Below are positions 6,270 to 13,209 of a stretch of 20,677 bases of DNA, piece after piece; position 1 is the first letter of the stretch, and each line of letters opens with the position of its first letter. The DNA lies in NCBI GenBank assembly GCA_021739805.1, contig JAIPBB010000046.1:1-20677 (forward strand), written 5' to 3'. The translations under genes and the position numbers were made by a program. Below the pieces are notes generated by a model, which worked only from the letters and a program-made list of their open reading frames with translations, made no database searches and was not told where the DNA came from. The DNA comes from Saprospiraceae bacterium. Lineage in GTDB: Bacteria > Bacteroidota > Bacteroidia > Bacteroidales > JAIPBB01.

Positions 6270-8036
6270 TTATTGCCAATTCTCGTGTTTATTTATTTCA
6301 TCTCTTTCCGATTTCAGTAAAATATCTCTAATAATATGAGTATCACGACTGTCACGATCTGCAATGTGAAGGTTCTCAATAATATAATCGTAATAATCGT
6401 ATGCTTTAACAACAATTTTATAATCTCCGGGAGGAAGTACAATGGCAAATTTTCCATTATATCGATTAGAAGAATATTTCCCAAAAACCGAATTAGTTCT
6501 TTTATCATAAACAGTGAAGTTGGCAATAAAATCCCTATCGATAACAATTTTATCTTCCAAAATTTCATTTCCTTTCACACTGTCATTTCGGGAATAATAC
6601 TTTGCTGCTTTTGTATATAATATTGTGTTAATGCTATCTGCTTCTTTAACTTTTTCTTTATGTAATTCAACTGCATCAAGGGAATCTATATTGAAAATAT
6701 TGCCAATAAGAATAGTATAAGTAGGGTCAACATCATTAAAAGTAACTCTATAAATGTCGAGATTTCCAACACCACCTTTTCTTAATGCCGAAATATAAGC
6801 ATGTCTTCCTGAACTTGTTAAAGATATTGTTTTGTTGTCGTCCGGTGTATTAACAGGATATCCTATATTAACAGGTTGCGACCATGTTTTTGAATCATTA
6901 TCCCAAATGGATTTGAATAAATCAAGGTCGCCCATGCTATTGTGTCCGACTGAGCAGAAGTATAATGTTTTCCCATCGGGAGCTAAATATGGAAAATCTT
7001 CATCAAACTTAGTGTTTATGTTTGAGCCGATATTTTCTGCAATTCCCCAACTGCCATCAGGCATTTTTTTTGAAATATAAATATCTTTTCCACCTAAGCC
7101 ACCTTCACGATTGCTGGCAAAATACAATGTTGAATTATCCAGACTTAATGTAGCAGATGATTCAATGTTTTCGGAGTTTATATTTATTCCAGCATATTCA
7201 GCTTTCAAATATCCTTTGCCTCGTTTCTGAGAAATAAATAAATCCTTTTCACCTACAAAATTATCGAAGTATAAAAACAATCGGCTTCCATCCGGAGTCA
7301 TTCCAACAAGCTCTTCAACCAATTGTGTGTTGATAATAGGTGTGAACCTTCTTACATTTTTCCATTTTCCTGATTTATATACAGTTTGGTATATGTCAGC
7401 AGTGATATAACCATCAAGATTGACGTAATTACCAATATTTCCTTGTCTTTGAGATGTGAATAAAACCATCGATTCATCCTGTGGAATATAGGCATTATAA
7501 TCAGGGTATTTTGAATTTATATTTTCCCCAAGGTTTTCAATAGTAACATTTATTGGATTTTGAATTGCAACTTTTGCATTTTGACACATTTCAATTCTTC
7601 GGATTGCAGGAATACTTTCAGTATCTTCTTTGTCTTTCAACAGAGAAATATATTTTTCAAATGCTTTAATTGCATCATCAAATCTATAAGCATAGGAATA
7701 GGCTCTTCCTAAATCATACCAAGCCTTATTCTCATATTTGTCTTGTTTAACAACCCATTCTAAATAGGGGATTGCTGCTGTTTTGTCATCGTTTAGATTG
7801 ATGTGACAAATGCCGATATTGTGTTTATAGGTAACATTAGTGCTGTCCTCTTTTATTAATTTGAGATATTCTGCCAAACCTTCATTATAATTATTGAACA
7901 TGAGGCAATATTTTGCAAACTTTTCGTCAGGTTTAAGATTGGTTTTTAACATCTGACTAAAAACATTATTATGGCTAACAAGAAATAACAAAATCATTAT
8001 AACTAGCCATTTTCTTATGTTTATATGGTTTTTCAT
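6270..8036 (-). CDS. TPR + PD40 beta-propeller + CRD protein, PorE-like without OmpA domain
   Basis: This is an exported envelope protein of 588 residues from the chosen ATG. The open frame extends to a GTG at 8048, but the ATG at 8036 gives a cleaner signal peptide (MKNHINIRKWLVIMILLFLV, ending near SQ at 27-28). TPR-like helices fill about 35-155. PD40/WD40-like strands with FTSQR, LFLYFDN, LYFASNREGGLGGKDIYIS and LYFCSVGHNSMGDLDLF motifs fill about 185-440. A carboxypeptidase-regulatory-like beta domain with GKFAIVLPPGDYKIVVKAYDY lies near 495-570. The order TPR-propeller-CRD is that of T9SS PorE, but the chain ends (HENWQ) where PorE would continue into a peptidoglycan-binding OmpA-like domain. 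It may be a truncated PorE relative or a separate envelope scaffold. Confidence 0.8.
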   Translation of the reverse strand: MKNHINIRKWLVIMILLFLVSHNNVFSQMLKTNLKPDEKFAKYCLMFNNYNEGLAEYLKLIKEDSTNVTYKHNIGICHINLNDDKTAAIPYLEWVVKQDKYENKAWYDLGRAYSYAYRFDDAIKAFEKYISLLKDKEDTESIPAIRRIEMCQNAKVAIQNPINVTIENLGENINSKYPDYNAYIPQDESMVLFTSQRQGNIGNYVNLDGYITADIYQTVYKSGKWKNVRRFTPIINTQLVEELVGMTPDGSRLFLYFDNFVGEKDLFISQKRGKGYLKAEYAGININSENIESSATLSLDNSTLYFASNREGGLGGKDIYISKKMPDGSWGIAENIGSNINTKFDEDFPYLAPDGKTLYFCSVGHNSMGDLDLFKSIWDNDSKTWSQPVNIGYPVNTPDDNKTISLTSSGRHAYISALRKGGVGNLDIYRVTFNDVDPTYTILIGNIFNIDSLDAVELHKEKVKEADSINTILYTKAAKYYSRNDSVKGNEILEDKIVIDRDFIANFTVYDKRTNSVFGKYSSNRYNGKFAIVLPPGDYKIVVKAYDYYDYIIENLHIADRDSRDTHIIRDILLKSERDEINKHENWQ

Positions 8037-8244
8037 CAATTTTGACACAAAATATTTTAATAAATGCTAAATTATAAAAATTGAAAACTGATGTTATTTT
8101 AAATATCGTTAGTTATTAACAATAATATTGTGGAAATAAAAAACCATAAAACTCATTAATACTTATAAGGAACTATTGTGTGAAATTTCAATTCTGATAT
8201 ATACCGCATTACTTATTCTATAAAGCTTTTGCTTTGCAAAATTG

Positions 8245-10215
8245 TTAAGAATTAGGATATTTTCTCCCTAAGTCCCTAATTCCTTTCACAATAATATTCA
8301 GGTCGTTCGAAAGTTTATAATCACGTGCATAAAGAATGTTTAACTTTGAAATTGTGTCGCAAGTGAATTCCCTGTTTTTGAAAGCATCAGTAGGGGATAG
8401 GACTCCTTTTTTTATTATAGGTATCTTTTCTGTTTTGCTATCTTTTGGATTATAACTCACCCAGGATTTGACACCAAAAAGCACATAGAAAATATTAGAA
8501 ATAAAACCAAATGGTCTTTTTACAATAAAAACCAATATAGGTAAAAAAGGAATAAAAATTAAACTTGTTATTAAGTCAAGAGTGCGTTTAGAGCGTTTAT
8601 TAACTTTTTTCACAATTGAATTTATATCGATTATATAAAGTTCACCGGAAGTATTAATTGAATTGCTGCCAATAAGAAATGAGCCTTCTTCAGGTGCAGT
8701 TTTAATGTTGACTTCTGATTTTTGTAGGTCAGACATTTTATTAATTATAATTTGAGCTGGAATATTTTTACTACAAAATATTACTTCATCAATTTTGTAG
8801 ATTTCGACTATCTCACTTAGTTGGTTAATGTTTCCAATAAAGTAAGTGTTTTCGGTTTGTTCAGGACTCACAAAACCAATAAAACCAGTATTTATATAAG
8901 CTTTTCGTAAAATATTGGAAACTCTTTCCGATTCAATTTGATCTCCAATAATAATAAAGCGTTTGTTTTTATTTGCTCCAATTCTAAATGCCTTCACATT
9001 AAATAAACTAAGAACTAAACGCCAGCCACTAAGTGAAATCATAGCCCACAATGTTCCAAGCAAGATAATTGCACGTGAAAAACGCCAGCTTTCAGGAAGC
9101 AGTGAATAAAACACAAGGATAACAACTGAACCAATTATAATTCCTTGTAATAATTTTCCAATTCTTAAAGGTTTGTCGTAACCACCACTAAGAAAAATAG
9201 AAATCAACCAGATTAAAATATAAGAAGGCAAAGCTATTGTAAGGAATTCAGGAGGATATTTGCCACCTTCAATAAACTTCACATTATGTTCCCAATAGCC
9301 TTTTATGAAATAAATTCCACCAAATAAGACAATTATATCTACAAGGGGTTTGAATACTTTTGTTATAAAACGAGCAAAAAGAGCAATTGATGCTCTGAAA
9401 TAAATGGCGATATTTATTAGTATTGAAAATATATTAGCATTTTTGCTTGAATAATGCTTTTTCGCAAAAACAATCATTGCATTATAAAACATGAAAACAT
9501 AGTTAGCTGTTCCTTTTTTCGTGCTTTCACCTTTATAATGAATAATCCTTGTCTCGGGATAGTAATAGTTTTTATATCCCGCTTTAATCAAACGATATGA
9601 AAGGTCGATGTCTTCGCCATACATAAAAAAGCTTTCGTCAAGTAAACCTGATTTATCTAATGCTTCCTTTCGTAACAACATAAATGCTCCAGACAAAATT
9701 TCAATTTCGTGAATTTCATCATTGTCAAGATAACCAAGATGATATTTACCAAAAAGTTTTGATTTTGGAAAAATGGCTGAAAGTCCGAATATTTTGAAAA
9801 ATGCCGATGATGGAGTAGGGAGACCACGTTTTGATTCAGGTAAAAATTTTCCTTTACCATCAATCATTTTAACTCCAAGTCCGCCTGCATCAGGATGTTC
9901 ATCCATAAAAGAGATTACTTTTTTGAATGTATCATCTTCAACAACTGTATCGGGATTTAATAGCAAAACATATTCGCCTTTTGAAATTTTTATTGCCTGA
10001 TTGTTAGCTTTTGAAAAGCCGGTGTTTTCTTTGTTTTGAATAAGCTGAATATCTCCAAACTTATCTTTTAGCATTTTCACTGAACCATCAACCGAATTAT
10101 TATCCACCACAATTACTTCAACATCCAGTTTTTTAGATGCCTTACGAACAGATTGAAGGCACTGCTCCAGAAAGTGCTCAACATTGTAATTTACTATTAT
10201 AACAGATAGTTTCAA
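8245..10215 (-). CDS. GT2 glycosyltransferase fused to a degenerate polyprenyl-phosphate sugar transferase-like half
   Basis: The 656-residue chain begins as a family 2 glycosyltransferase: SVIIVNYN (4-11), VVDNNS (36-41), LLLNPDT as the metal-binding DxD-like site (85-90), and MYGEDIDLSYRL with the likely catalytic Glu200-Asp201. Hydrophobic segments follow at about 265-285, 292-305, 325-343, 357-372 and 381-403. A Rossmann-like part (FIIIGDQIESERV, 420-432) runs to about 540. Then KRTLDLITSLIFIPFLPILV (543-562) looks like the start of a bacterial sugar-transferase (PF02397-type) domain, but the usual RvGxxGk and KFRSM catalytic motifs are not seen. It probably adds a sugar during surface polysaccharide or glycolipid synthesis at the inner membrane, with the second half acting as an inactive anchor or partner. 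Confidence 0.82.
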   Translation of the reverse strand: MKLSVIIVNYNVEHFLEQCLQSVRKASKKLDVEVIVVDNNSVDGSVKMLKDKFGDIQLIQNKENTGFSKANNQAIKISKGEYVLLLNPDTVVEDDTFKKVISFMDEHPDAGGLGVKMIDGKGKFLPESKRGLPTPSSAFFKIFGLSAIFPKSKLFGKYHLGYLDNDEIHEIEILSGAFMLLRKEALDKSGLLDESFFMYGEDIDLSYRLIKAGYKNYYYPETRIIHYKGESTKKGTANYVFMFYNAMIVFAKKHYSSKNANIFSILINIAIYFRASIALFARFITKVFKPLVDIIVLFGGIYFIKGYWEHNVKFIEGGKYPPEFLTIALPSYILIWLISIFLSGGYDKPLRIGKLLQGIIIGSVVILVFYSLLPESWRFSRAIILLGTLWAMISLSGWRLVLSLFNVKAFRIGANKNKRFIIIGDQIESERVSNILRKAYINTGFIGFVSPEQTENTYFIGNINQLSEIVEIYKIDEVIFCSKNIPAQIIINKMSDLQKSEVNIKTAPEEGSFLIGSNSINTSGELYIIDINSIVKKVNKRSKRTLDLITSLIFIPFLPILVFIVKRPFGFISNIFYVLFGVKSWVSYNPKDSKTEKIPIIKKGVLSPTDAFKNREFTCDTISKLNILYARDYKLSNDLNIIVKGIRDLGRKYPNS

Positions 10216-10256
10216 TACTTTGTGCTTGGTTTAATAGTCGTTAACGAAATAGTTTT

Positions 10257-10264
10257 CAAATATA
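10257..10264 (-). promoter_or_regulatory. -7 box of the glycosyltransferase fusion gene
   Basis: The minus strand reads TATATTTG, an exact TAnnTTTG match, 41 bp before the gene start in the divergent gap. No TTG is found 20 bp further upstream. Confidence 0.4.
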
Positions 10265-10401
10265 GTATAAAAAAAGGGAGGTTTTGGAATTGAAATAATA
10301 ATATTTAATTCCCGGAAAGTTTATTGTAAATTTTAATTTATCCGTACGAATACTTAGCTAAAATCCATACTACTACGTATTTACTTTTATTTTATTTTTT
10401 T

Positions 10402-10409
10402 TAATTTTG
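10402..10409 (+). promoter_or_regulatory. -7 box of the YCF48/T9SS cargo gene
   Basis: TAATTTTG matches TAnnTTTG and lies 51 bp before the ATG at 10461. The -33 position is only ATT, so the promoter is partly supported. Confidence 0.45.
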
Positions 10410-10460
10410 TGTAGAATCGACCTTTATTAAAAAACTATTTATTAACAAAAACTAAGAATC

Positions 10461-11702
10461 ATGAAAAAATTAAGTATTACAATTTTAGCATTAATGTTTT
10501 CTGGAATGGCTTTCAGCCAATATGTTTTTGACACAATAAACAGTGGAGTAAGCCCGGGTGCTTATAATGCAATTTCAAGTGTTAATTTTATTGATGAAAA
10601 TAATGGCTGGATAACAGCAGGAGCACTCAAAGACAAGGTACTTAAGACTACTGATGGTGGAGACACATGGAATGTTGTAACTATTGATGCAACAACACAA
10701 AGGTATTATAAAGATGTCCAATTCCTTGATGCAAATACTGGTTTTGTGCTTTCAAGTTCAGGTTACATTTTCAGAACAACAAATGGAGGAACAACTTGGG
10801 AACAAAGCCCATGGCTATATGGATGGACAACAACAGAAGGTTACTCCGGAAATGGGAATCTGCAGTTTTTTGATGCAAACACAGGTTATGCAACCAGAAC
10901 AAGTTATAGTGTTGTTAAGATTACTAATTTCTCCACCGCTTCAGGTTGGACTAAATTAAATTCTTTTTCTTCAAGTCATTATAATAATATGCACTTTGCT
11001 GATTCAGTGCATGGATGGGTTGTCACTGATGTAACCGCCGGTTCAAATGGATACCACACAGATGATGCGGGAGCCACTTGGACAAAAGACACAATATTTG
11101 CTAACAATAAAGACATTAATGCAGTTTTTGCAGTTGATGCCGACACAATTTATGCAACTTCCGGTTTATCAAGAATATATAAAACAACTGATGGGGGAGA
11201 TAGTTGGAATGAATTAGCAACTACTGGAAATGACGGGTTAAATGGCATTCACATGTCAAGTCCGAAATTTGGCTTTGTGGTTGGGCAAGGACCAACAATA
11301 TTTGTTATTGATAATTATGGAACCACAGTTACATCAGCAACAGTTAATGGAACTAATGAAACATTAAGTGATGTATATTCTATTGGTGAGAATTTTGCCA
11401 TTGCGGTAGGCTATCAAGGTACAATGCTAAGATTTAAATCCGGTGGTTCATCTGTTGCTGAGATTAAAGAAGTAGAATTTAATTTATTCCCAAATCCGGC
11501 AAAGGAAAATATTACAATCAAATTTGATAGCTCAAATGATTATGAAAAAATTGAAATTATTGATATGCTTGGCAAAACAGTTAAAACCATAATAACTCAA
11601 ACAGCAAATAATAAAATTAGTATTGATATTTCAGATTTGGATAATGGAATCTATTTCCTTAAAGGAAACTCTCAAGTAAAGAAGTTTGTAGTGAGTAAAT
11701 AA
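10461..11702 (+). CDS. Secreted YCF48-type beta-propeller protein with T9SS sorting domain
   Basis: The 413-residue protein has a Sec signal peptide (MKKLSITILALMFSGMAFSQ). Repeats of the YCF48/BNR-like propeller type follow, each with a GWITAG/TGFVLS/HGWVVT strand and an RTTNGGTTWE or KTTDGGDTWN turn (about residues 25-330). The C-terminal 75 residues are a type A T9SS sorting domain: FNLFPNPAKENITIKF, then VKTI, then ISDLDNGIYFLKG and KKFVVSK at the end. The product should therefore cross the outer membrane by T9SS and be released or lipid-anchored. YCF48 repeats occur in photosystem assembly factors, but in Bacteroidetes they are common in exported proteins of unknown role, probably in binding. 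A hairpin terminator follows the stop. Confidence 0.9.
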   Translation: MKKLSITILALMFSGMAFSQYVFDTINSGVSPGAYNAISSVNFIDENNGWITAGALKDKVLKTTDGGDTWNVVTIDATTQRYYKDVQFLDANTGFVLSSSGYIFRTTNGGTTWEQSPWLYGWTTTEGYSGNGNLQFFDANTGYATRTSYSVVKITNFSTASGWTKLNSFSSSHYNNMHFADSVHGWVVTDVTAGSNGYHTDDAGATWTKDTIFANNKDINAVFAVDADTIYATSGLSRIYKTTDGGDSWNELATTGNDGLNGIHMSSPKFGFVVGQGPTIFVIDNYGTTVTSATVNGTNETLSDVYSIGENFAIAVGYQGTMLRFKSGGSSVAEIKEVEFNLFPNPAKENITIKFDSSNDYEKIEIIDMLGKTVKTIITQTANNKISIDISDLDNGIYFLKGNSQVKKFVVSK

Positions 11703-11726
11703 ACAAACAGTGGATTAATTGATTTG

Positions 11727-11757
11727 AAAAGGGCTGCAATTTTTTGTGGTCTTTTTT
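11727..11757 (+). terminator. Intrinsic terminator after the T9SS cargo gene (copy A)
   Basis: AAAAGGGCTGCAA pairs with TTGTGGTCTTTT, with wobble pairs and one bulged G, around a TTTT loop. A T-run follows. It starts 24 bp past the stop. It is nearly the same sequence as the hairpin at 12979-13010. Confidence 0.75.
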
Positions 11758-11778
11758 TGTTCTATTTTAAAACATTTA

Positions 11779-11810
11779 TTTGTTTTGTTATCCAACTTAT
11801 TGTATATTTG
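11779..11810 (+). promoter_or_regulatory. Consensus Bacteroidetes promoter of the toxin-antitoxin operon
   Basis: TTTG at 11779-11782, a 20-bp spacer and TATATTTG at 11803-11810 match the phylum consensus TTTG-N20-TAnnTTTG. The start site expected about 7 bp downstream would leave a leader of roughly 14 bases before the ATG at 11831. This makes the in-frame ATG at 11780 an unlikely start, since it would lie inside the promoter. Confidence 0.75.
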
Positions 11811-11830
11811 CCGAAAACTTATCCAAAAAT

Positions 11831-12631
11831 ATGAAAACCGAATTAAACAATAAAGAATTAGGAAATAGAATATTAAGCATAAGAAAAGCTAAAGGTCTTT
11901 CCCAGGAAGAGCTTGCTTCACTTATTGGTATTTCCCGGCCTTCACTTGTTCAAATTGAACTTGGAAATCGTAAAGCATCAATTATTGAGCTGATAAATCT
12001 TTCTTTAAACCTTGGATTTTCCATTGATAAAATCCTTTCAAAAGACTTTATATTTAAGGAAGATAAAGTTGAGTTTAATAAGGATAAGCTAGAGCCTAAA
12101 GAGCGAATATCCGTTCCTGAAATGATGGTTGATAAATTCCGTAATGTTTTATTATATATGCTTGAAAGATGTGCGGGCAAAGCCAATGTTGGCGAAACCG
12201 TTCTTTATAAGCTGCTTTATTTTTCCGATTTTAATTATTATGAAATTTACGAAGACCATTTAACCGGTGCTCAATATAGAAAATTGCCATATGGACCAGT
12301 TCCACAAAAAATCAATGCAATTATTGATAAAATGATTGAAGTTGGAGAATTACAAAAAATTAAAACAGAATTTCATGGCTATCCACAAACACGATATATT
12401 CCATTAGTGAAACCGGATTTAACTTCGATTAAAGCAAGTGAAATTGAAGTAATCGACCAGGTGATTAATCAATTTTCTGATTATTATACTGCTGCAATTA
12501 GTTATTATTCCCATAAAGACATTCCATGGGTGGCAACCGAAGAAGGGGAGGTGATTGATTATGAATTAGCCTTTTACAGAGAGCAACCATACACAGTTAG
12601 AAATTACGACAGCAGCGAAAATGAAGTTTAG
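11831..12631 (+). CDS. Antitoxin: XRE-type HTH fused to Panacea (DUF4065, SocA-like) domain
   Basis: The 266-residue protein starts with an XRE-type helix-turn-helix (about 10-65; LSIRKAKGLSQEELASLIGI, SRPSLVQIELGNRKAS), then a linker rich in Lys and Glu. A Panacea/DUF4065 domain runs from about 98 to 255, with YKLLYFSDFNYYE (126-138), LTGAQYRKLPYGPVP (144-158) and YSHKDIPW (230-237). Panacea is known as a promiscuous antitoxin domain paired with many unrelated toxins. The HTH suggests that the protein also represses its own operon. The first in-frame ATG is at 11780, but the promoter overlaps it, so 11831 is chosen. The stop overlaps the toxin start by 11 bp, indicating translational coupling. 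Confidence 0.88.
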   Translation: MKTELNNKELGNRILSIRKAKGLSQEELASLIGISRPSLVQIELGNRKASIIELINLSLNLGFSIDKILSKDFIFKEDKVEFNKDKLEPKERISVPEMMVDKFRNVLLYMLERCAGKANVGETVLYKLLYFSDFNYYEIYEDHLTGAQYRKLPYGPVPQKINAIIDKMIEVGELQKIKTEFHGYPQTRYIPLVKPDLTSIKASEIEVIDQVINQFSDYYTAAISYYSHKDIPWVATEEGEVIDYELAFYREQPYTVRNYDSSENEV

Positions 12632-12980
12632 CGAATTAGATGAATATAAAAAAGACCTAAAAAAACTCTCGAAGCGATATAGAACGCTGAAAGATGATTT
12701 AGAAGTTGTGAAGAAGGTTTTACGGGTTAATCCTGCTGAACGACCACCATTTTCTTATCGTATTGATGGTTTGGGAATAACAACCTGTGTAATTAAAGTT
12801 AGAAAGATTGCCTGTAGAAGTTTAAAAGGAAAAGGAGTAAATACAGGATTAAGATTAATCTATGCCCACTTTGAAAACAAAGAAAATCCTGAAACCGAAA
12901 AAATAGTTTTAGTGGAAATTTATCATAAAAGCGATAAAGCTAATGAGGATAGGGGGAGGATATTGATGAATTTTGTTTAA
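12621..12980 (+). CDS. RelE/HigB-like toxin of the Panacea TA pair
   Basis: The 119-residue basic protein begins with the helical hairpin typical of RelE/ParE-superfamily toxins (EYKKDLKKLSKRYRTLKDDL, 7-26). Beta-strands follow: ITTCVIKVRKIACRSLKGKG, then TGLRLIYAHFE (95 residues in from the start of the core region), then KIVLVEIYHKSDKANED near the C-terminus. The last motif resembles the IYxKsxkxdE ending of RelE/HigB-type mRNA interferases. The probable role is ribosome-dependent mRNA cleavage, held in check by the upstream HTH-Panacea protein. The start codon lies within the antitoxin's last codons (11-bp overlap). The TAA stop is the first part of the terminator stem. Gyrase inhibition (ParE-like) is the main alternative activity. 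Confidence 0.8.
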   Translation: MKFSELDEYKKDLKKLSKRYRTLKDDLEVVKKVLRVNPAERPPFSYRIDGLGITTCVIKVRKIACRSLKGKGVNTGLRLIYAHFENKENPETEKIVLVEIYHKSDKANEDRGRILMNFV

Positions 12981-13010
12981 AAAGGCTGCAAATTTTTGTG
13001 GCCTTTTTTC
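12979..13010 (+). terminator. Intrinsic terminator of the toxin-antitoxin operon (copy B)
   Basis: AAAAAGGCTGCAAA pairs with TTTGTGGCCTTTTT (two wobble pairs) around a two-base loop and runs into T6. It begins within the toxin's stop codon. It matches copy A (11727-11757) at about nine positions in ten. Confidence 0.85.
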
Positions 13011-13044
13011 TTGTTCAGATAGAATCTCAACCTAAGTAAAACAT

Positions 13045-13081
13045 CCCTTCCCTAATCCAATCCACCCTTTCCCTAAATCCA
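13045..13081. repeat. C-rich direct repeat just upstream of the DUF4139 gene promoter
   Basis: CCCTTCCCTAATCCA (13045-13059) is followed by CCCTTTCCCTAAATCCA (13065-13081), about two helical turns apart. The pair ends two bases before the -33 TTG. The strand bias (C and T with few G) is unusual for this AT-rich intergenic DNA. The placement suggests an activator site. Confidence 0.6.
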
Positions 13082-13083
13082 CA

Positions 13084-13114
13084 TTGCCATTGCAAAAGGC
13101 TTAAGATAGTTTTG
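13084..13114 (+). promoter_or_regulatory. Promoter of the DUF4139 gene
   Basis: TTG at 13084-13086, a 20-bp spacer and TAGTTTTG at 13107-13114 match the Bacteroidetes consensus. The predicted leader is about 90 bases, long for this window, and holds no clear hairpin. Confidence 0.7.
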
Positions 13115-13209
13115 CCCATAAACAAAAATTATTTTTTATGGAAAATCAATTATTAATCATCTCCAAAGTAAATCACGAAAATTAATCAATAATCTTAAAA
13201 TTTAATCCA

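Noticed and set aside
8037..8048. GTG start adding four residues to the PorE-like protein
   Set aside because: The ATG at 8036 gives a normal signal peptide beginning MKNH. The GTG adds nothing recognisable.
11780..11830. Upstream in-frame ATG extending the antitoxin by 17 residues
   Set aside because: The extension overlaps the -33/-7 promoter pair (11779-11810), has no homology to the HTH family, and the ATG at 11831 sits at a sensible distance from the predicted transcription start.
13138..13185. 15-codon reading frame in the leader of the DUF4139 gene (MENQLLIISKVNHEN)
   Set aside because: No ribosome-binding signal or attenuator-like hairpins were seen. Short frames like this are expected by chance.
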